A DNA stretch of 64,000 nt. Source: Bacteroidales bacterium M8. GTDB taxonomy: Bacteria; Bacteroidota; Bacteroidia; Bacteroidales; Muribaculaceae. Location: NCBI GenBank assembly GCA_001689495.1, contig LUJS01000037.1, forward strand, positions 19,984 through 83,983. Reading direction: 5' to 3'. Position numbers and translations under genes: made by a program. This document shows positions 1-10,040 of this stretch, one piece after another; the first letter of the stretch is position 1, and each line of letters starts with the position of its first letter. The notes beneath the pieces are model-generated. The model ran no database searches, was not told the origin of the DNA, and saw only the letters and a list, made by a program, of their open reading frames with translations.

Positions 1-378
1 CTCGGGTTTGGGTTCCGGCTTGGGCTCGGCCTTGACGGGATTATTGTTTGCGTCAAGCTCAATCTTGCCCAGCACGCGGGGACCGGCGGTGCGCGTCAGG
101 GGCAGCTCTGCCTCGGCCTCGGGGGCCTTGGGAGCCTCGGGCTCCTGCTTGGGGGCAGGTGCGGGCGCCTTGTCCTTGTCGCGGCGCAGGCTGTCCACCT
201 TTGCCTTCTCCTTGCGGTCGGGCTGGAAGGCGGCGACAAGAATGTCGTATGCGTTCTCGTCGATGCGTGTGTTGGGGTTGGCATCCACAGAGATGCCTTT
301 TTTCTGCAACTGCTCGACCACCGTGGGGATCGAGACGTTAAATTCTTTGGCGGCTTGACTAATCTTTATTCTCGGCAT
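1..378 (-). CDS. infB: Translation initiation factor IF-2, N-terminal part (cut by window edge)
   Basis: The 126 visible codons run from an ATG at 378 to the window edge. The product begins MPRIKISQAAKEFNVS, the IF2 N-terminal helix-turn-helix-like domain, followed by a basic, Pro/Ala/Glu-rich low-complexity linker. IF-2 is the GTPase that delivers initiator tRNA to the 30S subunit; its G domain lies outside the window. It follows nusA on the same strand with a 94-base gap, and the rimP-nusA-infB order is the classic arrangement, which supports the call despite truncation. The reversed frame is the only one with a recognisable protein. Confidence 0.9.
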   Translation of the reverse strand, partial: MPRIKISQAAKEFNVSIPTVVEQLQKKGISVDANPNTRIDENAYDILVAAFQPDRKEKAKVDSLRRDKDKAPAPAPKQEPEAPKAPEAEAELPLTRTAGPRVLGKIELDANNNPVKAEPKPEPKPE

Positions 379-472
379 ATAATTGGGGTGCTAAGCAGTT
401 GGTGATGAAAGCTCGGCGATTGGAATGTTTGATTTTTGGTTCGGGGGTGAGGAGAGAGGCTGGGAGGGGTCG

Positions 473-1780
473 TCACTCGTCGGCGGGCTCGTCGGCAGGC
501 TCGTCGGCGGCTTGGGGAGCGTCGTCCTCGTCAAACTCGGCCTTGAGTATGGCGATGATGTTGTCGACGGTGTCCTCCTCGAGGTCGGCCTTGTCGATGA
601 GCTCCTGACGCGGAGTGCGCAGCACCTCGCGGGCGGTGACGCAGCCCATGTCCTTGAGGGCGTCGATGACCCATCCGTCGATCTCGTCCTTGAACTCGTC
701 CAGATAGATGTCGTCCTCGACCTGATCGGGGGTATCGCGATATACGTCAATGACATAGCCGGTGAGCATCGAGGCGAGCTTGATGTTCATGCCGCCCTTG
801 CCGATGGCCAGCGACACCTCTTCGGGGCGCAGGAACACCTCGGCCTTCTTGGCCTCCTCGTCGAGATGGATGCTCGAGATCTTGGCGGGGCTGAGCGCGC
901 GCTGGATGAAGAGCGAGGGGTTTGAGGTATAGTGTATTACGTCGATGTTCTCGTTGTGGAGCTCGCGGACGATGCCGTGGATGCGCGATCCCTTGACGCC
1001 CACGCAGGCACCCACGGGGTCGATGCGGTCGTCATAGCTCTCGACGGCTATCTTGGCTCTCTCGCCGGGGATGCGGGCCACGGCCTGAATGGAGATGAGG
1101 CCGTCGATTATCTCGGGCACCTCGCGCTCGAACAGGCGGCGCAGGAAGGTGTCGCTGATGCGCGATACGGTGATCTTGGGGTTGTTGTTCTTGTTGTCGA
1201 CGCTCGAGATGACTGCCAGCACGGTCTCGCCCTTGCGGAAGTAGTCGCCGGGTATCGACTCGCTCTTGGGCAGGAGCAGCTCGTTCTTCTCGACGTCGAG
1301 CAGCAGAGTCTCGCGCGACCATGTCTGATAGACCTCGCCGCTGACCAGCTGGCCCTCGAGCTCCTTGAACTTGGAGTAGATGGCCTCTTTCTGCAGGTCG
1401 AGTATCTTAGACTGGAGCGTCTGGCGCAGGTTGAGGATGGCGCGGCGGCCGAAGTCGGCAAAGAATATCTCTTTGGTGTGCTCCTCGCCAATCTCGACGT
1501 CGGGGTCCTCGTCGGCGCGTGCGTCGGTCAGCGAGATCTGCAGGTTGGGGTTGGTGACCTCTCCGTCGGGCACCACCTCGAGATTCTGGAATATCTGCAC
1601 GTCGCCCTTGTCGGGGTTCATGATGACATCGAGATTCTCGTCGGTACCGAACATCTTGGCCAGCACGTTGCGGAACGATTCCTCGAGCACGCTGACCATA
1701 GTGGTCTTGTCGATATTCTTGAGCTCTTTAAATTCGGCAAAACGCTCCACCATGTTGGGAGCTTCCTCTTTCTTAGCCAT
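473..1780 (-). CDS. nusA: Transcription termination/antitermination factor NusA
   Basis: A 435-residue protein starting MAKKEEAPNMVERF. It shows the NusA N-terminal RNA-polymerase-binding domain (about residues 1-135), an S1-like RNA-binding region (about 140-205), KH1 with GACVGVKGSRI (about 240-255) and KH2 with IGKGGMNIK (about 327-335), then a C-terminal helical region and an acidic tail with repeated ADEP units. NusA binds RNA polymerase and nascent RNA to modulate pausing, termination and antitermination. It lies between rimP and infB, about 50 bases downstream of rimP. The length is normal for Bacteroidetes, which lack the long gammaproteobacterial C-terminal repeats. Confidence 0.96.
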   Translation of the reverse strand: MAKKEEAPNMVERFAEFKELKNIDKTTMVSVLEESFRNVLAKMFGTDENLDVIMNPDKGDVQIFQNLEVVPDGEVTNPNLQISLTDARADEDPDVEIGEEHTKEIFFADFGRRAILNLRQTLQSKILDLQKEAIYSKFKELEGQLVSGEVYQTWSRETLLLDVEKNELLLPKSESIPGDYFRKGETVLAVISSVDNKNNNPKITVSRISDTFLRRLFEREVPEIIDGLISIQAVARIPGERAKIAVESYDDRIDPVGACVGVKGSRIHGIVRELHNENIDVIHYTSNPSLFIQRALSPAKISSIHLDEEAKKAEVFLRPEEVSLAIGKGGMNIKLASMLTGYVIDVYRDTPDQVEDDIYLDEFKDEIDGWVIDALKDMGCVTAREVLRTPRQELIDKADLEEDTVDNIIAILKAEFDEDDAPQAADEPADEPADE

Positions 1781-1829
1781 TTTGCTTGTCTATATGTGGG
1801 ATATGGGGTCGGTTTATTTAATTCTGGAA

Positions 1830-2303
1830 TTACTTGAAGTCAAAGTGATATGCCACGCTGCGGCAGTCGTCCATGCCGAGGGTCTCGGGCTCGGCCACCA
1901 TGCGGGGGCGCTTCTCGCCGGGCTCCTTGACCTTGCGGGTCACCTCGACGGTAAACGTGCGGGCCTCGGGGTCGACGGCGGTGAGCAGGGCGGTGAACTT
2001 GCGTCCGTCGCGGGTGAGTATGTCGACGTTGTCGCCGACATGCTTCTCGTATTGCGCGGGCACCCTGAAGGGGGCCGACAGCGAGGCGGTGCCCACCTCG
2101 AGCGAGTAGTCCTCGACGTCGCGGTCAAGCGCCTCGTTGATGGCGCGGCTCACCTCGGTGCAGAAATCAAGGTCCACGCCCGTGGGCGAGTCGAGCTCAA
2201 CGACAATATCATTGTCGCCCGACACGGTCAGGTCTACCACAAATGCATCGGTACCCTCGATGGCACGGGCCACGACGGCCTCGACATCATGCTTGTCTAT
2301 CAT
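1830..2303 (-). CDS. rimP: Ribosome maturation factor RimP
   Basis: A 157-residue protein starting MIDKHDVEAVVARAIEG. It has the RimP N-terminal alpha/beta domain with the conserved SPTGVDLDFC-type segment (acidic D and CTEVSRAI helix) and a C-terminal SH3-like domain. It acts in 30S subunit maturation in the cytoplasm. The open frame could start 11 codons earlier (2336), but the extra residues are hydrophobic and unlike RimP, so 2303 is preferred. First gene of the rimP-nusA-infB unit; a TATCTTTG -7-like box lies upstream at 2366-2373 on the minus strand, without a good -33 partner. Confidence 0.93.
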   Translation of the reverse strand: MIDKHDVEAVVARAIEGTDAFVVDLTVSGDNDIVVELDSPTGVDLDFCTEVSRAINEALDRDVEDYSLEVGTASLSAPFRVPAQYEKHVGDNVDILTRDGRKFTALLTAVDPEARTFTVEVTRKVKEPGEKRPRMVAEPETLGMDDCRSVAYHFDFK

Positions 2304-2365
2304 ATCGCTTTCTATATAAAGAATTGGAGGAAGCACCCATGGCCTCCTCCGTGACTTTCTGACTG

Positions 2366-2373
2366 CAAAGATA
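2366..2373 (-). promoter_or_regulatory. Candidate -7 box for rimP-nusA-infB
   Basis: On the minus strand this reads TATCTTTG, a match to the Bacteroidetes TAnnTTTG -7 element, about 60 bases upstream of the rimP start. No TTTG is found 19-21 bases further upstream, so the call is weak. Confidence 0.45.
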
Positions 2374-2490
2374 GTAAATAATAGCCGATTTTACCATAAA
2401 GCCTCATTGTAGTACTTATTATTTAAGAAATATTAACCTAAATTAACCATATTCCGACACTTAACGGGCTCGTTTTTCGGTTGTTTTATT

Positions 2491-3543
<1,053 letters not shown>

Positions 3544-3583
3544 CCCGTCCCCACCCGGGGGAGGAAAATACCATTTTCAGGGT

Positions 3584-3615
3584 ATTGCCGCGCAACAGCA
3601 GGCGGCATAACTTTG
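3584..3615 (+). promoter_or_regulatory. Promoter of the TonB receptor gene
   Basis: ATTG at 3584-3587, 20 bases, then TAACTTTG at 3608-3615. The -7 element is a full match to TAnnTTTG and the -33 element matches three of four bases. It lies 22 bases upstream of the ATG at 3638. Confidence 0.7.
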
Positions 3616-3637
3616 GTGTCTGAAAAAGGCACCGACA

Positions 3638-5948
3638 ATGAATCGCATCATCACATTATGCAGCCTGCTGACAGTCTGCGCGTTATCCTTAGCGGCCAAC
3701 GGGCGCGGCGGCACTCCCACCGACGCCAACATCACCGGCCACGTCATCGACACCGCCACCGGCGAGCACATGCCGGGGTGTGCGGTGAGCATATTGAATA
3801 CCGACTTCAGGGTATTGACCGACGCCTCGGGACACTATGTGTTCCGCGACCTCATCCCCGGGCATTATACCGTCGAGATCTCGATGACGGGATGCCTGTC
3901 GCAACGAAAGAGGGTCAGCGTCGAGGCCGGCCAGAACGTCGAGCTGAACTTCGAGATAGAGCCCGACGCCTTCATGCTCGATCAGGTGGTCGTGACGTCG
4001 TCCAAGACCGAGACACGGCGTCGCGAGAGCCCGTCGCTGGTCAGCGTGCTGTCGGGCGACATATTCAGGGGCACGGGCGCGTGCTCGCTGGCCGACGGCC
4101 TTGACTTCCAGCCCGGCGTGAGGGTCGAGAACGATTGCCAGAACTGCGGCTTTACGCAGGTCCGCATCAACGGCCTCGACGGACACTACTCGCAGATACT
4201 GATGAACTCTCGCCCCGTCTTCTCGGCGCTGGCGGGGGTCTACGGGCTCGAGCACATACCTGCCAACATGATAGACCGCGTCGAGGTGATGCGCGGAGGC
4301 GGGTCGGCGCTGTTCGGCTCGTCGGCCGTGGGGGGGCACCATCAACATCATCACCAAGGACCCCGTGTCCAACTCGGCCCGGGTGTCGCACACGCTCACC
4401 TCGACGGGCCCCTCGGGGTCGCTCGACAACAACACGACGATGAACGCCTCGGTCGTTACCGACAACAACAAGGCGGGCATGTTCATATACGGACAGATAC
4501 GCTCGCGCGACGGGTATGACCGCAACGGCGACGCCTTCACCGAGGTGGCCGCCCTGAAGAGCCGGACCATCGGCGCGCGCACGTTCGTGCGCCCGGCGGC
4601 AAACGCGCGGCTTACGATAGAGTATCACCACACCCACGAATACCGCCGCGGGGGCGACAACCTCGACCTGCCCCCGCACATGGCCATGATAGCCGAGCAG
4701 ACCGACCACGGCATCGACGCCGGCGAGGCGACGCTGGACCTGTGGCTTCGCGACCGCCGCGACAAGCTGTCTGTCTTTGCCGCCACGCAGAGCACCAAGA
4801 GGCAGAGCTATTACGGCTCGGACATGGACCCCGACGCATACGGCCGCACGTCAGACATCGTCGTCTCGGCAGGGTCGCAGTGGACGCATCCGATGTCGCG
4901 ATTCCTGTTCATGCCCGCCGAGCTCGTGGCCGGGGTGGAATACTCGTACAACCGCCTGCACGACGTCACCGTGGGCTATGGCCACGACCTGCTGCAGAAC
5001 GTGCACATTTTCAGCGGATACCTGCAGAACGAGTGGCGCAATGACCGCTGGGGCTTTCTGGCAGGGGCCCGCGTGGACAAGCACTCGCTGATATGGCACC
5101 CCGTGGTGTCGCCGCGCCTCAACGTCAGGTTCAATCCGACGTCCGACCTCAACTTCCGCGCGTCATACTCGACGGGCTTCCGCTCGCCTCAGGCATACGA
5201 CGAAGACCTGCACATTGCCGTCGTTGGCGGCGAGCGCGTGGTCACGGTGCTCGCCCCGGGGCTGAAACAGGAGAGCTCGCAGAGCCTGAGCCTCTCGGCC
5301 GACCTGTACCATCGGTTCGGCAACGTGCAGGCCAACCTGCTCGTCGAGGGGTTCTACACCGACCTCAAGGATGTCTTTGCCATGAGGCAGCTCGACACCC
5401 CCGACGCCGACGGCAACACGATACTCGAGCGCTATAACGGCTCGGGCGCCACGGTGGCGGGCATCAACATCGAGGCAAAGGCATACTTCTCGAGCCGGTT
5501 CGACATTCAGGGGGGCGTGACCCTGCAGCGCAGCCGCTACAAACGCCCCGAGACGTGGAGCGACAACCCCGACGTGCCCCCTGTGCGCAATATGTTCCGC
5601 ACGCCCGACGTCTACGGCTACTTCACCGCCAACTGGCAGATAGCGCGTCGGCTCAAGGCCACATTCTCGGGCACGGCCACGGGGCCGATGCAGGTGCAGC
5701 ATCTGGCCGGCTCGGGCACCGACATCGACATGGCCGTCTTGACACGGTCTTTCTTCGACGCCTCGGCCCGGCTCACCTACACCTTCAGGCTGTTCAACCG
5801 CGCCGACCTCGATCTGACCGCAGGAATAAGCAACATCTTCGACTCATACCAGCGCGACTTCGACTCGGGCCCGCTGCGCGACTCGGGCTATGTCTACGGC
5901 CCGTCGCTGCCCCGCCGCATCAGCATCGGCATCACTCTGGGCATCTGA
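3638..5948 (+). pseudogene. TonB-dependent outer-membrane receptor, interrupted by a +1 frameshift
   Basis: The reading frame opened at 3638 encodes a signal peptide (about residues 1-20), a carboxypeptidase-regulatory-like beta-sandwich (about 30-110), and a TonB plug with QVVVTSSKTE, DCQNCGFTQVRINGLDG and VEVMRGGGSALFGSSAVGG. At the G7 run 4330-4336 the frame then reads HHQH. Removing one G restores GGTINIITKDP and joins the frame that continues to the stop at 5946-5948 as a complete 22-strand-type barrel ending ISIGITLGI. The repaired protein would be 769 residues, a normal receptor length. Either a sequencing/assembly error in a homopolymer or a real, possibly reversible, slippage mutation. 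Such receptors import metal chelates, vitamins or similar ligands; the substrate is not evident. No partner genes for energy or a SusD-like lipoprotein are adjacent. Confidence 0.85.
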
Positions 5949-5954
5949 TACACG

Positions 5955-5989
5955 GAGACCTCCCGGCCAGTCAAGGTCCGGGAGGTCTC
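5955..5989. terminator. Bidirectional terminator between the TonB receptor gene and cydB
   Basis: A 12-bp perfect stem (GAGACCTCCCGG at 5955-5966 pairing with 5978-5989) with an 11-base loop, followed on the plus strand by a pyrimidine-rich tract. It sits between convergent genes. Confidence 0.8.
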
Positions 5990-6015
5990 TCTCTTTTATG
6001 CCTATGGGGATGTCG

Positions 6016-7140
6016 TCAGCGCTTGCGGTCCATCGAGTACCAAGCGTAGACGATATATGCCAGCACGAAGGGTATTATCAGTGACACCCAGCTCATGGCC
6101 GTGAGGGTGAAGTGGCTGGACGAGCTGTTGTAGATGGTGAGCGACGACGAGGGGTCGAGCAGCGAGGGATAGTAGGGGGTATCGCAGTATCCGGCCACCC
6201 AGAACAGACTCAGCACCACGAGGGCGGTGCCTATGCCGCTCCACCAGATGCCGCATGTCCAATGGCGCGCGAAGGCCGAGCGCAGCACGCCGTAGAGCAC
6301 CATGAGGGTGCCGACGAGGAATGCCGCGAGCGCTGCGGGCATGTCGAGATAGTTGTGCAGATACTTGTATTCGACGACCTCGAACACCGAGCGTCCGCCG
6401 TCGATGCCGCCGTTCCTGACCAGCTGATAGCCGTCGGCGGTGAGCAGAAGCCCCACGAAGAGCAGGAAGAAGACCACGAACGTCACGCCATTGATGAGCA
6501 CCCTGCGGCGGTTAGACTCGAAGAAGGCATCGTCTGCCGGATGGTTGTTGAGCATGTAGAGCGCGGCCTGCGTGCGTGCCAGAAACAGCACGGCAAAGCC
6601 GAGCACAAGATTCTTCCAGCTGAGGATGGCCTCGATGCCGTGGGTCGGCGCCCACTGCGAGATGACGGGCGAGCCGACGTCGAGGATGTTGCCCTTGCTG
6701 ACAGTGAACTCTGCGCCAAAGAAGAACATGGCCACGGCCACGCCCAGCAGGATGGGCCCGAAGGCGCCGTTGAAGAAGAGGAAGGCGTCGTAGGTGCGCC
6801 GCCCGAAGACGTTGCCGGGCTTCGATCGGAACTCATAGCTCACCGACTGCAGCACGAAGCTGATCAGTATCAGCATCCACAGCCAGTAGGCGCCGCCAAA
6901 GCTGGTCGAATAGAACAGGGGGAACGAGGCGAAGAACGCACCGCCGAAGACCACGAGCGTGGTGAACGTGAGCTCCCACTTGTGTCCGAGCGAGGAGATC
7001 ATCTTCTGCTGGTCGTCCGAGCCGTCGGCCACGCCGAACAGGAATGTCTGTCCGCCCTGCACGAAGAGCATGAACACGAGCACGGCGCCGAGCACTGAGA
7101 TGAGCAGCCACCAGTATTGTTGAAGTGTCGCGAGTTCCAT
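6016..7140 (-). CDS. cydB: Cytochrome bd ubiquinol oxidase subunit II
   Basis: A 374-residue polytopic membrane protein with about eight or nine hydrophobic helices, starting MELATLQQYWWLLISVLGAV. It matches CydB in length, in its position directly after cydA (3 bases apart) and in segments such as the RRTYDAFLFFNG region and the basic C-terminus YSMDRKR. With CydA it forms the high-affinity quinol oxidase in the inner membrane that reduces O2 to water without proton pumping; in an anaerobe it removes trace oxygen and permits nanaerobic respiration. Last gene of the DUF1573-meaB-cyd unit, followed by a terminator. Confidence 0.95.
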   Translation of the reverse strand: MELATLQQYWWLLISVLGAVLVFMLFVQGGQTFLFGVADGSDDQQKMISSLGHKWELTFTTLVVFGGAFFASFPLFYSTSFGGAYWLWMLILISFVLQSVSYEFRSKPGNVFGRRTYDAFLFFNGAFGPILLGVAVAMFFFGAEFTVSKGNILDVGSPVISQWAPTHGIEAILSWKNLVLGFAVLFLARTQAALYMLNNHPADDAFFESNRRRVLINGVTFVVFFLLFVGLLLTADGYQLVRNGGIDGGRSVFEVVEYKYLHNYLDMPAALAAFLVGTLMVLYGVLRSAFARHWTCGIWWSGIGTALVVLSLFWVAGYCDTPYYPSLLDPSSSLTIYNSSSSHFTLTAMSWVSLIIPFVLAYIVYAWYSMDRKR

Positions 7141-7143
7141 AGA

Positions 7144-8691
7144 TCAATCCTCCTCTTTCTTGTTGATTTGTTTAACCATGATTGTCATTTCGGCCACCAG
7201 AAGGGCGGTGAACACGGCCGCGAAGAGCCAGAAGGTCAGTATCACCGAACCGGCCGAGATCTCGGAGATGGCGGCGCGCGTGGGCATCAGGTCCTGAATG
7301 ATCCACGGCTGGCGGCCCACCTCGGCGGTGACCCATCCGGCCTCCGAGCATATCCACACCACTGCGACAGAGAGCATCGACACCCACTGCCACCAGCGTG
7401 CCTCCCAGAGCGAGCGGCGCTTGTAGGCGGCCCACAGGGCTATGACGAGGAACAGCGTTAGGTATCCTCCGGCCAGCACCATTATGTGGAACGAGTAGAA
7501 GGTCATGCCCACGGGCGGAACGGCCTCCTCGGGGTTGTCGAGATAGCCGTAGCCGAAGTATGCGTAATTCTCCCTGATGCCTGCGCGGGAGGCCTCCATG
7601 CCGGCCTCGTCGCCCTCGGTCAGGGCCTTGTCAAAGGCGCGCAGGGCCTCGTGCGAGAGGCGTCCGCGCTCTATGCGCTCGGCATAGCTGACGGTGTTTA
7701 TCTCGTTGCCTGTTGCGTCATATCCGCGTCCGGCGATGAGGTCGTTGATGCCGGGCACATACGAGTCGGCATCCATGTTGGCCATGATGCTGAGACCGTA
7801 GGGCAGGGCTATCTTGAAGTAGAAGGGGTCCTTGTCGTCGCCGACCTCCTTCGAGGGGTCGAGTATGCCGAAGGCCACCAGCTCGGCACCCTTGGCACCG
7901 TCATAGAGACCCTCCATGGCAGCGAGCTTCATGGGCTGCACGCGGGCCACGTCGACAGCCGAGCTGTGACCGCTCCAGAGGGTCAGCAACATGCCCACTA
8001 CACCGAGCCATCCGGCTATCTTGAGCGAGTCGAAGGCCATCTCGCGGCGGCGCCCCTTCATCAGCAGCCACGCACACACGCCGCACACAAAGACGGCGGC
8101 CAGCACCCAGCCGTCGAACACAGCGTGAAAGAACTTGTGTATTGCCACGGGCGAGAAGGCCACGGCCCAGAAGTCGTCCATGACGTTGCGCATCTGCGCG
8201 GGGTCGAACTCCATGCCCACGGGATACTGCATCCAAGCGTTGGCCACGAGAATCCACAGCGCCGAGATTGAGGCGCCGAGGGCCGTGAGCCAAGTGGAGG
8301 CGAGGTGGAATCCGGGCGAAACCTTCTTCCACCCGAAGAACATGATGGCGATGAACGTGGCCTCCATGAAGAAGGCGAGCAGGCCCTCGATGGCCAGCGG
8401 GGCGCCGAAGATGTCGCCCACGAACCACGAATAGTTGCTCCAGTTGGTGCCGAACTCAAACTCGAGGATGATGCCGGTGGCCACGCCCACGGCAAAGTTG
8501 ATGCCGAAGAGCGTCATCCAGAACTTGGTGGTGGCCAGCCACTTGTCCGAGCGCGTGCGGTAATAGATCGTCTCCATGATACCCACAATCACACTCAGGC
8601 CGAGCGTCAGAGGCACGAATAGCCAGTGATACATCGCGGTCAGCGCAAACTGCCACCGCGACCAGTCGACTACAGTAATCAGGTCTTGCAT
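7144..8691 (-). CDS. cydA: Cytochrome bd ubiquinol oxidase subunit I
   Basis: A 515-residue membrane protein. The conserved YHWLFVPLTLGL segment supplies the haem-ligand histidine (His22). GWKKVSPGFHLASTW and NAWMQYPVG are CydA signatures, and GRQPWIIQDLMPT in the C-terminal third is the conserved quinol-oxidase GRQPW segment. CydA binds haems b558, b595 and d and oxidises quinol at the periplasmic Q loop. It is followed by cydB after 3 bases and preceded by the DUF4492 gene after 12 bases, so the three are co-transcribed. Confidence 0.97.
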   Translation of the reverse strand: MQDLITVVDWSRWQFALTAMYHWLFVPLTLGLSVIVGIMETIYYRTRSDKWLATTKFWMTLFGINFAVGVATGIILEFEFGTNWSNYSWFVGDIFGAPLAIEGLLAFFMEATFIAIMFFGWKKVSPGFHLASTWLTALGASISALWILVANAWMQYPVGMEFDPAQMRNVMDDFWAVAFSPVAIHKFFHAVFDGWVLAAVFVCGVCAWLLMKGRRREMAFDSLKIAGWLGVVGMLLTLWSGHSSAVDVARVQPMKLAAMEGLYDGAKGAELVAFGILDPSKEVGDDKDPFYFKIALPYGLSIMANMDADSYVPGINDLIAGRGYDATGNEINTVSYAERIERGRLSHEALRAFDKALTEGDEAGMEASRAGIRENYAYFGYGYLDNPEEAVPPVGMTFYSFHIMVLAGGYLTLFLVIALWAAYKRRSLWEARWWQWVSMLSVAVVWICSEAGWVTAEVGRQPWIIQDLMPTRAAISEISAGSVILTFWLFAAVFTALLVAEMTIMVKQINKKEED

Positions 8692-8703
8692 ATTGTGAAA
8701 TGT

Positions 8704-8940
8704 TTAGTTGTGTTCGTTTGTCGGTGGCGCGCTGCGGTCGATGAGGGTCTCGCGCACGGCGTCGGCGCGTGCGTCGTCGTCGGGATAGTCGCGCTGCAGG
8801 ATGTCGGGGAAGAAGAACAGCTTCATCACCAGAAACATGAACGCCAGCTTGACGAGTATCAGCGCCCAGAGGCTGCGCCCCACGGTCATGGAGCGGAATC
8901 CCTCGACATAGAAGCCGACTATGCGCCTCAGCATGTTCAT
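8704..8940 (-). CDS. Small membrane protein, DUF4492 family, linked to cytochrome bd
   Basis: A 78-residue protein with a short basic N-terminus (MNMLRRIVGFYVEGFRSM) and one membrane helix (about residues 23-42, ending LVMKLFFFP), then an acidic soluble tail. Its ATG overlaps the meaB stop in an ATGA arrangement, and cydA starts 12 bases downstream. DUF4492 genes commonly precede cydAB in Bacteroidetes (established for the family context). A role as a small accessory subunit of the oxidase, analogous to CydX, is inference; it is not sequence-similar to CydX by eye. Confidence 0.85.
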   Translation of the reverse strand: MNMLRRIVGFYVEGFRSMTVGRSLWALILVKLAFMFLVMKLFFFPDILQRDYPDDDARADAVRETLIDRSAPPTNEHN

Positions 8941-10025
8941 CGCTTGGCAAAGTAAAAGTCAAGGACATCCTTGGCGGCCGTGAACGAGCTCTGCTGGTTG
9001 TCGAGCACGCGGGTCTCCTTTTGGGCCAGCATCTTCTCTATCTCGGGGTTGTTGTAGAAGTTGGCGCGGAGCTGCTCGTTGATGGTCTCGTACATCCACC
9101 AGCGGGCCTGTTCGGCGCGGCGGCGGCCAAAGTATCCGTTTGTCATCACGAACTCGAAATAGCGGTCTATCATGTCCCATACCTCGTCGATGCCGAGCTC
9201 GTAGTATCCCGAATAGGTCAGCACCTCGGGGGTCCAGCCCGAGGCCGGGGTGGGGAAGAGGTGCAGGGCGTTGCGGAACTGGGCCTGTGCCAGCTGCGCG
9301 CGGGCTATGTTGTCGCCGTCGGCCTTGTTGATGACGATGCCGTCGGCCATCTCCATGATGCCGCGCTTGATGCCCTGCAGCTCGTCGCCGGTGCCGGCAA
9401 GCTGTATCAGCAGGAAGAAGTCGACCATCGAGTGCACGGCGGTCTCGCTCTGGCCCACGCCGACGGTCTCGACGAAGATGTTGTCATATCCGGCTGCCTC
9501 GCAGAGCACTATGGTCTCGCGTGTCTTGCGGGCGACGCCGCCGAGCGACCCAGCCGAGGGGGAAGGGCGGATGAATGCGTCGGGGTGTACGGAGAGTTTC
9601 TCCATGCGGGTCTTGTCGCCGAGGATGCTCCCCTTGGTGCGCTCGCTCGAGGGGTCTATGGCCAGCACGGCCAGCTTGCCGCCGCGCTTCAGCACGTGGA
9701 GTCCGAACACGTCAATAGAGGTGCTCTTGCCTGCGCCGGGCACTCCGGTGATGCCTATGCGGCGCGAGCGTCCCGAGTGGGGCAGGCACTTCTCTATCAC
9801 CTCCTGCGCCAGTGTCTGGTGCGCGGGGACAAGGCTCTCGACCAGAGTCACGGCCCTTGAGAGCATGGTCACGTCGCCCTTGAGTATCCCCTCGACCATC
9901 TCGCCGGGCGAGGGGAGGGCCTGACGCTTGCGCTTGCGCAGATAGGGATTCACTATGGGGGGCTGGCTCACGCCCGAATTGACGGTGAGGCCTGCAAAGT
10001 CTTCTGAGTTTTCGGGATGCTGCAT
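8937..10025 (-). CDS. meaB: MeaB/ArgK-family GTPase, methylmalonyl-CoA mutase chaperone
   Basis: A 362-residue G3E-type GTPase with Walker A GVPGAGKSTSID (about residues 97-108), ETVGVGQSE (switch/Walker B region) and NKADGDN as the base-recognition motif. MeaB protects and reloads adenosylcobalamin-dependent methylmalonyl-CoA mutase, which Bacteroidales use in the succinate-to-propionate route. The mutase genes are not in this window. It overlaps the DUF4492 start by 4 bases and follows a DUF1573 gene by 15 bases, so it is translated from a cytochrome bd transcript. Confidence 0.93.
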   Translation of the reverse strand: MQHPENSEDFAGLTVNSGVSQPPIVNPYLRKRKRQALPSPGEMVEGILKGDVTMLSRAVTLVESLVPAHQTLAQEVIEKCLPHSGRSRRIGITGVPGAGKSTSIDVFGLHVLKRGGKLAVLAIDPSSERTKGSILGDKTRMEKLSVHPDAFIRPSPSAGSLGGVARKTRETIVLCEAAGYDNIFVETVGVGQSETAVHSMVDFFLLIQLAGTGDELQGIKRGIMEMADGIVINKADGDNIARAQLAQAQFRNALHLFPTPASGWTPEVLTYSGYYELGIDEVWDMIDRYFEFVMTNGYFGRRRAEQARWWMYETINEQLRANFYNNPEIEKMLAQKETRVLDNQQSSFTAAKDVLDFYFAKR

Positions 10026-10040
10026 GGGGGATGGGTTGAT

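Noticed and set aside
3544..3637. Cobalamin riboswitch before the TonB receptor gene
   Set aside because: The gap is only 94 bases with the promoter 22 bases from the ATG, far too short for the aptamer.
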